From contig SUTA01000007.1 of assembly GCA_015063135.1 (NCBI GenBank), positions 35,525-99,524 of the forward strand: DNA of 64,000 nt. The letters are read 5' to 3'. A program made the translations under genes and the position numbers. How positions within the stretch are numbered: position 1 is the first letter of the stretch; the number at the start of each line of letters is the position of its first letter. This document shows positions 54,606 through 63,902 of the stretch, piece by piece. The notes beneath the pieces were generated by a model. That model did no database searches. It saw nothing but the letters and a program-made list of their open reading frames with translations, and was not told the DNA's origin. Source of the stretch: Thermoplasmata archaeon (GTDB lineage Archaea; Thermoplasmatota; Thermoplasmata; Methanomassiliicoccales; Methanomethylophilaceae).

Positions 54606-55638
54606 TGTGCTCACCCGGCGTGACCGTGAACTTGTATACGTTCTCCTTCCTCTCGACCCCGAACTTGACGTCGAGGAAGGATTCCAAAGTGTCCATCTGG
54701 CTCAGCAGGTGCTTGCTGATCCTGGAGACGGTGAAACCGCTCTTCCCGGTGGCCATAGCCATGTACGGGAGCAGCTGGTCGGCGGTGTGCACGTCCATGG
54801 TGGCGCCGCTGGTCATCTCCCTCAGGAGGTCGTTGGCGGCATCCTCGCCCGCGCGGTCCGCGGTGTGACCCCTGGAGGTCAGCGCGTTGCTCCCGAGCAT
54901 GCCGTTCTCGTACTCGGCAACTAGGACCACCCCGGCACCCCTGGAGTCGCCCTCGGTCTTCTGGACGTCGAATTCCACGTCTGCGACCTTGGACAGGGTG
55001 TCCTGGCAGCTCTTCATGAGGTCCTTGGTGATCCAGTCGGGCAGCCTCTGGCTGAAGCATACGCCTTTGATGCCTACGAGCTCGCCCATGGATTCGATGT
55101 CGAGGGGAGCGATCTCGCCGATGGGGTCCAGGGTCGCGATGACCCTGCCGCCGCCCTGGGGGTAGAAGCCCCTGCCTATGATGCGGCAGTCGGCGTTGAT
55201 GTTCATCCTGTGCATCAGGGGGAACAGGAGCTGGTCGTAGGAGTCTATGGGAGGGGCCCACATGACGTTGGTCCCGCCGCTGATGTCCACAGTCAGCCTC
55301 TTGGAGTGGTTCCTGGCCGCCAGGAGCATCGCCTGGAGGACCAGGCTCACGCTGCCGGCGGTGCCGATGTTCATCTGGATGTTGTAGACCTGCTCGTTGC
55401 CGGGGGTGAAAAGCAGCTCCCTGGAGCCGATGGCGTTCCCGGTCACGGTGGATCCCGCCATCTGGGCCACGGCGTTCACTGCGGCGCAGTGCTGCTTGGA
55501 CAGGCCGTTGGTGGGGCGGTTCTCCCTTATGCGGGTCAGGTGGACGGTCCTGCCGGTGACGGTGGCCATGGCCACGGACGTGCGGACCATCTGCCCGCCG
55601 CCCTCTCCTCTCGAGCCGTCGATCTCCAGGACTTCCAT
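54583..55638 (-). CDS. rtcA: RNA 3'-terminal phosphate cyclase
   Basis: 351 residues; converts RNA 3'-phosphates to 2',3'-cyclic phosphates. DGSRGEGGGQMVRTSVAMA at the N-terminus and the nucleophilic His in MDVHTADQLLPYMAMA. The TATA box at 55661-55670 predicts a leaderless start at 55638. TAA stop overlaps arfC. Confidence 0.93.
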   Translation of the reverse strand: MEVLEIDGSRGEGGGQMVRTSVAMATVTGRTVHLTRIRENRPTNGLSKQHCAAVNAVAQMAGSTVTGNAIGSRELLFTPGNEQVYNIQMNIGTAGSVSLVLQAMLLAARNHSKRLTVDISGGTNVMWAPPIDSYDQLLFPLMHRMNINADCRIIGRGFYPQGGGRVIATLDPIGEIAPLDIESMGELVGIKGVCFSQRLPDWITKDLMKSCQDTLSKVADVEFDVQKTEGDSRGAGVVLVAEYENGMLGSNALTSRGHTADRAGEDAANDLLREMTSGATMDVHTADQLLPYMAMATGKSGFTVSRISKHLLSQMDTLESFLDVKFGVERKENVYKFTVTPGEHNEAVHPR

Positions 55639-55660
55639 GCGCCCCCCATTATTACGCGCT

Positions 55661-55670
55661 CTTTTAAGGT
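55661..55670 (-). promoter_or_regulatory. TATA box for rtcA (leaderless)
   Basis: ACCTTAAAAG on the minus strand, centred 27 nt before the rtcA ATG. Confidence 0.5.
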
Positions 55671-55689
55671 TGGCGGTGTACCCAAATCG

Positions 55690-55697
55690 CTTTTATC
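55690..55697 (+). promoter_or_regulatory. TATA box for hypF (leaderless)
   Basis: CTTTTATC centred 26 nt before the hypF ATG at 55719; it also fixes that start over an upstream GTG at 55698. Confidence 0.5.
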
Positions 55698-55718
55698 GTG
55701 CTCCCCGATGACCTGGAC

Positions 55719-57881
55719 ATGAGGGTAGTCGTGCGCGGTACGGTCCAGGGGGTCGGATTCAGGCCCGCCGTGTTCAGGGCCGCGGCCGCGTGCGGGGCGT
55801 CCGGGACCGTCCGCAACGGAGGGTCCCAGGTCGTCATAGAGACGGACAGGCCGGACGAGCTGATGGCCGCCCTGATGTCGGATCTGCCGCCTCTGGCACG
55901 TATCGAATCCGTGGAGAGGGAGGACGTCCCCTACGAAGGCCCCAGTGGCTTCTCGATCATCCATTCGGACGGCTCCGGCACCGGGGCCTCGGTCCCGGCG
56001 GACAGCGCCGTCTGCGACAGGTGCGTCAGGGAAATGCTCTCCCCCGGCCGCCGCCATATGTACCCGTTCACGACCTGCACCGACTGCGGGCCCAGGTACT
56101 CACTCCTGAGGGGCATCCCCTACGACAGGCCGCTCACCTCGATGGACTCTTTCGCCATTTGCCCCGAGTGCGGCAGGGAGTTCTCGGACCCCGGCGACAG
56201 GCGCTTCCACCATCAGACCATCTGCTGCCCGGCTTGCGGCCCCTCATACCGCCTCCTCGATGCTGGGGGGAGTCCCGTGGAGGGAGACCCGATAGAGATG
56301 CTGGCACATGCCTTGGACAATGGCTGCCTCGCCGTGGTGAAGGGCTGGGGAGGGATGCACATCTGCTGCATCCTGGACCGCCTCCCGCATCTGAGGGAAT
56401 GGTACAGGCGCGGCCAGAAGCCCTTCGCCGTCATGGTCCGCGACATGGATGCCCTGAGGCGCTACGCGGAGCCCACCCCCGAGGAGGAGGCCAGGCTCCT
56501 TTCCCCCGACAGGCCCATCGTCCTGGTCAGGAAGATCCCGTCGGAGGCGATGGAGGCCGCTTCCCCAGGGCTGGACAACGTCGGGATGTTCCTGCCCTAC
56601 ACGGGAATGCACCATGTCCTGTTCGACCACCTGGGCGCCGATGCCCTGGTCATGACATCGGCCAACGCCCCCGGCGAGCCCATGGTCATCGATGATGCGG
56701 AGGCACTTGCCCTCGGCGTGGACTACTACCTGCTCCACAACCAGCCCATAATCAACAGATCCGACGACTCCGTCGTGAGGATTCTCGGCGACAGGACGCA
56801 GTACATCCGCAGGTCCAGGGGAGCGATCCCGTACCACATACCAATTGGCTTCTGGGGCGACGCGGTTGCACTGGGCCCCCAGGAGAACATGACAGGGTCC
56901 GTGGCCTCGGATGGCCGCATATGGCCCACTCAGCACATCGGCAACGGGGAGGGCATAGGCGTCCCGGAGTTCCTGGAGGAGGCGGTCAGGGCGCAGATGC
57001 GCTTCGTCGGCTGCGAGCCCGCCATAGTCGCCGAGGACCTGCATCCGGGATACGCGAACCGCCGCATAGCCCGGCGCATAGCGGAGGAGCATGGGGCCGA
57101 GATCATGGACGTACAGCACCACTGGGCCCATGCGGCGGCGCTGATGGCCGAGAACGGCATCGACCGCTGCATCTGCCTGACCCTCGACGGCACCGGCCAC
57201 GGGGACGACGGCACCGCCTGGGGCGGGGAGGTCCTGGATTCATCGTTCGAGGGCTATGGGAGGGTGGCCCATCTGGAGACGATACCGCTCCTGGGGGGCG
57301 AGAAGGCCTTGAGGGACATCCGCAGGCTCAGGTTCGCCATAGACTCGATAAACGGCTCGGAGAACCGCGATTTCACGGATTCGGAGGCCGCCATCCTGAA
57401 GAAGATGATGGGGGGCAGCGTCAGGACGTCCTCGTTCGGCCGCTTCCTCGATGCCCTGTCGTATTCGCTGGGCGTCTGCTCGGTCCGCTCATACGATGGG
57501 GAGCCGGCCATGAGGCTGGAGCCCTTGCTGGCGCGCGGCAGGCACGTTGACGGGATCTCCGCCGAGAACGACGGCGGGACGATACGCTACACCCGCATGT
57601 TCCAGCACATCAGTGGATGCTCCCCGGAGGACTTCGCCTACACCGCGGTCGAATCCGTGATGGAGGAGCTGGTCGGCGCGGCCGCCGAACGCGCGGAATC
57701 CGAGGGCATCAGGGAGGTCGGCCTGACGGGAGGCGTCTCCTACAACGCGCCCATCGCGCGCATGTTCGTGGATATGGTTAAATCGCGCGAGCTGGTACCC
57801 GTCCTGCACAGGCAGGTCCCCAATGGGGACGGCGGAGTGTCGGTCGGGCAGGCCGCCATTGCCCTGAGGAAGATACAATGA
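55719..57881 (+). CDS. hypF: Hydrogenase maturation carbamoyltransferase HypF
   Basis: 720 residues; makes the thiocyanate ligand precursor for NiFe hydrogenases. Acylphosphatase domain RGTVQGVGFRPAVF, zinc fingers CDRCVRE...CTDCGPRYS and CPECGREFS...CCPACGPSY, YrdC-like ATP domain, then the Kae1-like carbamoyltransferase domain with DVQHHWAHAAALM and CLTLDGTGHGDDG. It implies the genome encodes NiFe hydrogenases. TGA overlaps the next gene as ATGA. Confidence 0.95.
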   Translation: MRVVVRGTVQGVGFRPAVFRAAAACGASGTVRNGGSQVVIETDRPDELMAALMSDLPPLARIESVEREDVPYEGPSGFSIIHSDGSGTGASVPADSAVCDRCVREMLSPGRRHMYPFTTCTDCGPRYSLLRGIPYDRPLTSMDSFAICPECGREFSDPGDRRFHHQTICCPACGPSYRLLDAGGSPVEGDPIEMLAHALDNGCLAVVKGWGGMHICCILDRLPHLREWYRRGQKPFAVMVRDMDALRRYAEPTPEEEARLLSPDRPIVLVRKIPSEAMEAASPGLDNVGMFLPYTGMHHVLFDHLGADALVMTSANAPGEPMVIDDAEALALGVDYYLLHNQPIINRSDDSVVRILGDRTQYIRRSRGAIPYHIPIGFWGDAVALGPQENMTGSVASDGRIWPTQHIGNGEGIGVPEFLEEAVRAQMRFVGCEPAIVAEDLHPGYANRRIARRIAEEHGAEIMDVQHHWAHAAALMAENGIDRCICLTLDGTGHGDDGTAWGGEVLDSSFEGYGRVAHLETIPLLGGEKALRDIRRLRFAIDSINGSENRDFTDSEAAILKKMMGGSVRTSSFGRFLDALSYSLGVCSVRSYDGEPAMRLEPLLARGRHVDGISAENDGGTIRYTRMFQHISGCSPEDFAYTAVESVMEELVGAAAERAESEGIREVGLTGGVSYNAPIARMFVDMVKSRELVPVLHRQVPNGDGGVSVGQAAIALRKIQ

Positions 57882-58885
57882 GCAACATCCTGTACGTGCT
57901 CCTGGACGGGGCCGAGGACGATCCGAATCCGCAGCTCGGCGGCAAGAAGCCCGTCGAGATAGCCGAGATGCCCTACCTCTACGACAGGGCCAGGCATGCG
58001 TTCAGGACGACCGGTAGGGGCTACACGCACCTATTCCTCAACGAGTTCTTCACCGGCCACCCGCCGGAGGTCCCCAGGGGCGCCCTGGAGGCCCTGGGCC
58101 TGGGGCTCCCGATCATGGATCCCAAGCGCACGGCGTACAGGCTCAGCCCCGCCGAGATCGACGACGGCATGGTCAGGTGGTCGTACCACGCCTCGGAGTT
58201 CAGCGACGAGCTCCAGAGGGTCATGATGTCCCATATGGACATCTTCGAGGGCCGCGATCCCCAGATAAGGTTCTTCATCAACGGCAGGGCCGTCCTCACC
58301 ATGGAGTGCGACGACGTGCCCGAGACGCCCTCCCCGCCCGTGGACGCCCCGTGCGCGGAGATCCCAGGCGTCCTCGGCGAGTTCGTGAAGGCCGTGGCCG
58401 ACGACATGGGCGGCATAACCGATTATCCCTGGGGGTGCGGCAAGTTCGGGCACCAGTACCCGGCGCACCCCTGTTTCAACAACCTGACCGCGATCTCCGA
58501 CAGCCCCACCTCCCTGGGGGTCTGCGCATCGCTGGGCCAGAAGATCATGCTCATAGACGACCTGGACGAGCGCTTCCCGGCCGCCGTCAAGGCCCTGGAG
58601 CACGGCGACGTGTTCCTGCACATCGACGAGGTCGACGAGTACAGCCACCAGAAGGACCACGAGAAGAAGAAGTGGGTCCTGGAGCACACGGACAGGATGA
58701 TGGAGAAGCACTTCCCCGACGTGGAGAACGTGGTCTACTTCGCTGACCACGGCACCTCTTGCGTCACGGGGGAGCACATATTGACGGACGTCCCCGTCTG
58801 GACGTCCATAGACTGCGGGATCGCTCCCGGCACCATACACCCGCTGCCGGACCTGGTCCCTGATATAGCGAAGCACAAGAGGCGA
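57878..58885 (+). CDS. Alkaline phosphatase superfamily protein (iPGM/ApgM-like)
   Basis: 335 residues. VLLDGAEDDPNPQLGGKKP near the N-terminus, HIDEVDEYSHQKDHEKK with metal ligands, and YFADHGTSCVTGEHI. Resembles archaeal cofactor-independent phosphoglycerate mutase, though the divergence leaves room for another phosphotransfer role. It ends IAKHKR then CGA directly followed by TGA (58883-58888), a tandem stop. Confidence 0.75.
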
Positions 58886-58889
58886 TGAC

Positions 58890-59999
58890 ATGGCGTTCGA
58901 GATACCGCCCAGCCTGGGCGTCTACGGAGACGAGGCGATTGCGAAGGATATCCTGTCCAGGATATGGGGCAAGAGGGGGGTGTTCACCTGCACGGTGGCC
59001 AACACCCGCACCTCTACGATCCCGGGGGTCTCCGAAGCCGGGGACACGCCGGAGCTCACCATGTTCACCCCGGCCGCCGATGCGGAGCTGCTGATCAACG
59101 GCAGGGTCACCTGCATGAAGGGCATCCCGATCAATCCCGGCGGCATACCCACGCCGGCCACCCTCACCATGGCGGCCCTGGACCTGTCCGGGATGCCGTA
59201 CTACATCGTCAACGGCGGATGCGGCGTCATACCCTCCGTCCCCTACTTCTACACCGGAGGGGAATGCGGCGAGAAGATCACCACGGGGAAGTCCGTGAGG
59301 AACGTCCGCGAGAGCTACGAGAAGGGCTACAAGCTGGGCGAGATGCTCGCCAGGGCGTACGACTTTGTGGTAATCAGCGAGAGCTGCGCCGGCGGGACCA
59401 CCACCGCCCTCGCGGTGATGATGGCCATGGGCGTCATCAAGGAGAACCTGGTCAGCAGCAGCTCCCCGAAGAACCCGAAGGAGCTGAAGAGCAGGCTCGT
59501 CGCCGAGGCCTTCGAGGCCGCCGGCATCACACCCGGATCCCTGGCCGAAGATCCCCTGAGGGCGATCGAGTGCGTCGGTGACCCGATGCAGCCCGCCAAC
59601 GTCGGGATCCTGTGCGGCGCGGCCAAGTCCGTGCCCGTCATCGTAGGCGGCGGCACCCAGCTGTCCGCGGTCATAGCCTGCGCCCTGAAGCTCCACCCGG
59701 AGATCGCCGGGAGCATCATCCACGGCACCACCAGATGGATGATGAACGACCCCAACTCCAGCCTCGTGAAGATCATGGAGGGGATCTCCGACAAGGTCCC
59801 CATCGTCTACATCAACGTCGATTACTCCGAGAGCCCCTACGAGGGCCTTCAGGCCTACGAGTGGGGATTCATCAAGGAGGGCGTGGGATGCGGAGGGTCC
59901 TCCGTGGCATGCGTCGTGGCAACATCCGGAAAGGTCACGAGCAAGGACCTGGTGGACAAGGTCCACGAGATCTACCGCGGCATCATGGGATACGACTGA
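58890..59999 (+). CDS. cobT: CobT-like nicotinate-nucleotide phosphoribosyltransferase
   Basis: 369 residues. Archaeal CobT/UPF0284 type: NGGCGVIPSVPYF, SESCAGGTTTALAVMMAMG, VGDPMQPANVGIL and VGGGTQLSAVIACAL. Activates the lower-ligand base in cobamide assembly. It faces the cobY end of the corrinoid cluster and overlaps it by 17 nt. TGA stop. Confidence 0.85.
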   Translation: MAFEIPPSLGVYGDEAIAKDILSRIWGKRGVFTCTVANTRTSTIPGVSEAGDTPELTMFTPAADAELLINGRVTCMKGIPINPGGIPTPATLTMAALDLSGMPYYIVNGGCGVIPSVPYFYTGGECGEKITTGKSVRNVRESYEKGYKLGEMLARAYDFVVISESCAGGTTTALAVMMAMGVIKENLVSSSSPKNPKELKSRLVAEAFEAAGITPGSLAEDPLRAIECVGDPMQPANVGILCGAAKSVPVIVGGGTQLSAVIACALKLHPEIAGSIIHGTTRWMMNDPNSSLVKIMEGISDKVPIVYINVDYSESPYEGLQAYEWGFIKEGVGCGGSSVACVVATSGKVTSKDLVDKVHEIYRGIMGYD

Positions 60000-60600
60000 C
60001 AGCTTCCATGGTCCTGGCGAGTTCCAGCTCGCCCTTGGTGTTCACATTGACGGCGAGCTCCTCGGAGGACGTCTCGTAGAGAACTTCCTCCAGGTATATG
60101 CCGTCGATGGTCCACTGGCGGTTCATGATGCACAGTCCAGAGAGGACCCAATTGCGACCGTTGTGCTCCCTGGTATAGGAGGGTGTGATGCCCACGCGGC
60201 GGACGGTGTCCTCGTCTATGACCGCGATCGCGGACTCCATGGCTCCGGGCTGGAAGAAATCGATGAACCTGTCGACAATCTCCGTCTTCAGCATGGGCAG
60301 GTCGGAGGGACAGGTCAGGACGTAGTTCCCGTGCATGGCTCTGAACGATTGGTGAAGATCGTCCATGAAGCTCTCGCCGGATGTGCGTATGGTCTCCACG
60401 CCCACCTCCTTGAGGTAGCGCTCTGTCTCCAGCGTGTTGTCGCTCACGGAGACCAGTATCCTGTCGATGTGCCTGGAGTCGGAGAGCGCGTCAACGACGC
60501 GCTGGATCGTGGGCACGCCGCCTACGAGCTGCATGGGCTTCTCTATGCCGCATTTGCCCATGCGGGTGCCTTTCCCCCCAGCGTTGATCAGGGCCTCCAT
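59983..60600 (-). CDS. cobY: Adenosylcobinamide-phosphate guanylyltransferase
   Basis: 205 residues; archaeal nucleotidyltransferase that activates cobinamide phosphate with GTP. N-terminal MEALINAGGKGTRMG and KPMQLVGGVPTIQRVV, then TCPSDLPML. Last gene of cobD-cbiB-cbiZ-cobY. TGA stop. Confidence 0.88.
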   Translation of the reverse strand: MEALINAGGKGTRMGKCGIEKPMQLVGGVPTIQRVVDALSDSRHIDRILVSVSDNTLETERYLKEVGVETIRTSGESFMDDLHQSFRAMHGNYVLTCPSDLPMLKTEIVDRFIDFFQPGAMESAIAVIDEDTVRRVGITPSYTREHNGRNWVLSGLCIMNRQWTIDGIYLEEVLYETSSEELAVNVNTKGELELARTMEAVSRIP

Positions 60601-60604
60601 GCTC

Positions 60605-61618
60605 TTACCGAGGTAGGGATGGTTCCGCCATCCATATACCTTTGCAGAGCAGCGAGACCAGGCCGTCCATCACTCCGAGGGCGGGATCCAGTCTGGAACC
60701 GAGGATCGAGAGGGCCATGGCATCCACCAGCTCCCTGGCCCCGCCATGGCCGTCTGCGGCCATGGAGTCGGCTCTGAAAGAAGTGAAGAACGCGAGGTCC
60801 ACGAGGGCAGTTATGTCGGGGTCCGAGAGGTATTCCCTCAGGCAGCCCTCTGCCTGGGCCTCGTCGCGCCCGCGGGACCTGGCGGCCGCCATGAGCTCCT
60901 CGCGGTAGCCAAGACGCGCCAGGAGGTCCATCGGGGGCTCGGGCACGGGATGCTCCAGCCTCTTCTCCAGGGCGTAGCCCACGGCCTTCCTGACGGCTCT
61001 GGCGGCCGCGATGCCGATGCTCGACCCGGTGCCGCAGTACCTGACCTTCTCGCCCTCGGACGGGCAGAACACGGCCATGGAATCCGATGTGGTGCCAGTC
61101 TCGTAATATCCGGCATGGTTGAGCGCCACGGTCTTCCCCTCGACGAGGGGGATGAACATGTTGACCATCGCCTCCTCGGTCAGGGGCGACGGGGAGATCA
61201 CGGCCACGTTGATGGTGCCGCCGAGCATCCTCCTGCCCCTGGCTAGAGACAGCTCGTGGCGGTACGGCCAGTTGTCGAGGACCTCCCCTGCGACAACGTG
61301 GTTGCTGAGGCCGGCGGTGGCCACGGCCTCCACCCGGACGCCATCCCGCTCGCCGACGGCCGTGTTGAACACGTAATCAACCTCTGCGGCGGTCATCATG
61401 CCGACGGAGTCCTCCGGCAGCCCGAGGCCGTCGCGGACCCTCGCCGCATGGGCGCCAGGGTCATCTGTCATGTAGTCCTTGGGGACCTGCATTATGAAGA
61501 ATGCGGAGGCCCTGGTGCGCCCGCCGTTGAGGATGGCGCTGCTGAGGCATTCCATGGGGGAATCGAAGACGGCGATTCCCACGGGCTGACCCTCGAACTC
61601 CCTTATCTCTGTCTTCAT
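60605..61618 (-). CDS. cbiZ: Adenosylcobinamide amidohydrolase
   Basis: 337 residues; cleaves the aminopropanol side chain of salvaged cobinamide to cobyrate. SSAILNGGRTRASAFFIMQVP, TAGLSNHVVAGE and GTINVAVISPSPLTEEAM fit CbiZ. Its presence shows corrinoid salvage. ATG overlaps cbiB as ATGA. TAA stop. Confidence 0.85.
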   Translation of the reverse strand: MKTEIREFEGQPVGIAVFDSPMECLSSAILNGGRTRASAFFIMQVPKDYMTDDPGAHAARVRDGLGLPEDSVGMMTAAEVDYVFNTAVGERDGVRVEAVATAGLSNHVVAGEVLDNWPYRHELSLARGRRMLGGTINVAVISPSPLTEEAMVNMFIPLVEGKTVALNHAGYYETGTTSDSMAVFCPSEGEKVRYCGTGSSIGIAAARAVRKAVGYALEKRLEHPVPEPPMDLLARLGYREELMAAARSRGRDEAQAEGCLREYLSDPDITALVDLAFFTSFRADSMAADGHGGARELVDAMALSILGSRLDPALGVMDGLVSLLCKGIWMAEPSLPR

Positions 61619-62655
61619 ACGGACCACCCGAATATTCCCAGGAACGCGTTGATGATGTCGTAGGTGATGCCCTCGCACCGGACCTGGATCCAGCACCCGA
61701 GTATCGCGTATGCGATGAGGCACACGGTGAGTATGAAAATGACGGACGCGGTCTCCACCAGCTTCAGGCACCTGCGGACGTCGTCCGTGGTCGGAAGAGG
61801 CCCCTTGCCCATGACGTAGACTCCCTTCTTCTCCATGCTGATGCCCAGCGTGGCGGATACCGCAGTCATAGACCATCCGCTGTTGGGGCTGGGGGTCTTG
61901 GTGTGCTCCGCCTTGGCGGCTGGCACGGCTGCCCTCCAGTCCATCTTCAGCATCATGCCGGCGAGGGCCACGAAGTAGGGTGAGACCCTGGAGGTGGCGA
62001 ATCCCAGCACATCGTCGAACTTTGCGGGGAAGTACCCGAGCTTGGCGTACTTCTCGTTGAGGTAGCCCCACATGGCGTCCATGAGGTTGGCGCACCTGAA
62101 CATGACGGCCCCGGGCAGCCCCAGGAAGCCGAAGTAGGTCACGGGGGAGTAGACGGAGTCCACAAGGTTCTCCGATATGGTCTCGCAGCAGGAAGACGCG
62201 ATGTGCTCCGCATCCATTCCCTTGGTGTTCCTGCTGACGATCATCTGGACCTTGGCCGCGGCGTCCTCGACCCTCCCGGCGTCGAGGTCGTCGCATATGG
62301 GGATGCAGTGCTTCCTGAAGGAGAACACCGCGAAGGAGATCTTGAAGATGAACGCGGTGGCGATTATCCATGCGGCCTCTCCGACCAGGGGGTCGACGTG
62401 GGCGCCGATCACGATCCTGCATGTGGTCGTTATCAGCAGCCCGATCCCGGAGAACAGCAGGAATACCAGCAGGTACGACAGGAACCCGAGGACGGACGTG
62501 AACCTCGACGTCCTGTTCTTGATGCGCTTGTTGATGGCGTCCAGGATGTTCCCCATCCACCTCAGCGGGTGGAAAGCGTTGGGGACCTCCCCGACGAAGC
62601 GGTCGATGAGCAGCGCGAGGACGATGATAAGGACGGCATCGATCCACAGCTGCAT
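61615..62655 (-). CDS. cbiB: Adenosylcobinamide-phosphate synthase
   Basis: 346 residues, several transmembrane helices. DRFVGEVPNAFHPLRWMGN, SSCCETISENLVDSVYSPVTYF and AEHTKTPSPNSGWSMTAVSA are diagnostic. Attaches the aminopropanol phosphate made by CobD. TGA stop. Confidence 0.93.
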   Translation of the reverse strand: MQLWIDAVLIIVLALLIDRFVGEVPNAFHPLRWMGNILDAINKRIKNRTSRFTSVLGFLSYLLVFLLFSGIGLLITTTCRIVIGAHVDPLVGEAAWIIATAFIFKISFAVFSFRKHCIPICDDLDAGRVEDAAAKVQMIVSRNTKGMDAEHIASSCCETISENLVDSVYSPVTYFGFLGLPGAVMFRCANLMDAMWGYLNEKYAKLGYFPAKFDDVLGFATSRVSPYFVALAGMMLKMDWRAAVPAAKAEHTKTPSPNSGWSMTAVSATLGISMEKKGVYVMGKGPLPTTDDVRRCLKLVETASVIFILTVCLIAYAILGCWIQVRCEGITYDIINAFLGIFGWSV

Positions 62656-62661
62656 GGGGCA

Positions 62662-63771
62662 TCACCCGTTGAGTATGGAATCCACCGCGGCTATGAACCT
62701 GCAGTTGCGCTCCCTGTCCTTGACGCTGTACCTGACGTACGGTGCGAACTCCTCGCCGAACGAGGCGCAGTCCCTCACCATGATGCCGTGGCTCAGCATC
62801 CTCTTCTTGAAGTCGGAGCACACCATGCCCAGGGGCTCCAGCGAGTTGAAGTAGAAGAACGAGTCCGAGACCTCCCCCACGGGGAACCCGACCTCCTCCA
62901 GGGAGGAGTTCATGATCTCCGACTCCTCGGCCATCACCATGGCCGCGCGGTCGACGTAGTCCATCCTGTCCCTCAGGAGGACGTTGGCCACCGTCTGCTC
63001 GATCTGGCCCACGTTCCAGGTTATCCTGACCTTCTCCATCTCCTGGATGATGTCGGGGTTGGAGAACCCGAACCCTATGCGGATGCCGGGGATGGCGAAG
63101 CTCTTGGTCATGGATGACGCGACGACCAGGTTCGTGAACCTGTCGACCATCCCGGAGAGCGTGATGTCCACGTACCCGGGGACCAGCTCCAGGAGCGTCT
63201 CGTCCAGGAACACCAGGATTCCGCGGTCCTCGCACTCGCGAACGATGCTGATGACCTTGTCCCTGGGCTCCACCCTTCCGGTGGGGTTGTTGGGGTTGCA
63301 GATGTACATAGCCTTCACGCCGTCGGCCTCGAACATCAGGGAGTCCAGGTCGATGCGGAAGTCATCCTCGGGTCTCAGGTTGTTCCACATGATCTCCGCG
63401 CCGACGATCCTGCACTGCTGGGCGTACTCGGCGAAGGATGGGCGGTTGATGATCACTCTGTCCCCGGGGCGCATGAACGTGTTGGGGAAGTTGCGGATGA
63501 TGTCCGAGGATCCGGCCCCGATGGTGATGCAGTCGGGATCGAGGTTGAAGGTCTTGGAGATGGTGTCCTTGAGCTCCGCGCAGGAGTCGTCGGGGTAATG
63601 CCCGATGTCGGACACCGCCTGGGCGATGATCTCCCCCAGGTCCTCCGGGGGACCGAAGGGATTGAGGTTGTGGCTGTAGTCCTCGACGTTCTCGAGCTTC
63701 CACGCCTGCCCTCCGTGAACGGTGGACGGGAGGCCCTTGAGTTCGTCCCTCGGGAGTATGCGCCCTTTCAT
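62662..63771 (-). CDS. cobD: Threonine-phosphate decarboxylase (CobD) / HisC-like aminotransferase
   Basis: 369 residues; PLP enzyme making (R)-1-amino-2-propanol phosphate. NLNPFGPPEDL, NPNNPTGRV, and PLP Lys in SSMTKSFAIPGIRIGF. Placement before cbiB selects CobD over histidinol-phosphate aminotransferase. A TATA box at 63796-63803 predicts a leaderless start at 63771. TGA stop. Confidence 0.9.
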   Translation of the reverse strand: MKGRILPRDELKGLPSTVHGGQAWKLENVEDYSHNLNPFGPPEDLGEIIAQAVSDIGHYPDDSCAELKDTISKTFNLDPDCITIGAGSSDIIRNFPNTFMRPGDRVIINRPSFAEYAQQCRIVGAEIMWNNLRPEDDFRIDLDSLMFEADGVKAMYICNPNNPTGRVEPRDKVISIVRECEDRGILVFLDETLLELVPGYVDITLSGMVDRFTNLVVASSMTKSFAIPGIRIGFGFSNPDIIQEMEKVRITWNVGQIEQTVANVLLRDRMDYVDRAAMVMAEESEIMNSSLEEVGFPVGEVSDSFFYFNSLEPLGMVCSDFKKRMLSHGIMVRDCASFGEEFAPYVRYSVKDRERNCRFIAAVDSILNG

Positions 63772-63795
63772 TGGACACGGGCATTGCCTACTGCC

Positions 63796-63803
63796 GTATA
63801 TAT
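63796..63803 (-). promoter_or_regulatory. TATA box for the cobD-cbiB-cbiZ-cobY operon
   Basis: ATATATAC on the minus strand, centred about 28 nt before the cobD ATG. Confidence 0.55.
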
Positions 63804-63902
63804 CCGTAACTAGTCGCGCGCGCGGTGATTACAGAGGAACTGAACGTGCGGTCCGCTTTCGGGCACCTTTCCTTCCTGAATCTGCGGATTGTATAGGTTA
63901 CA

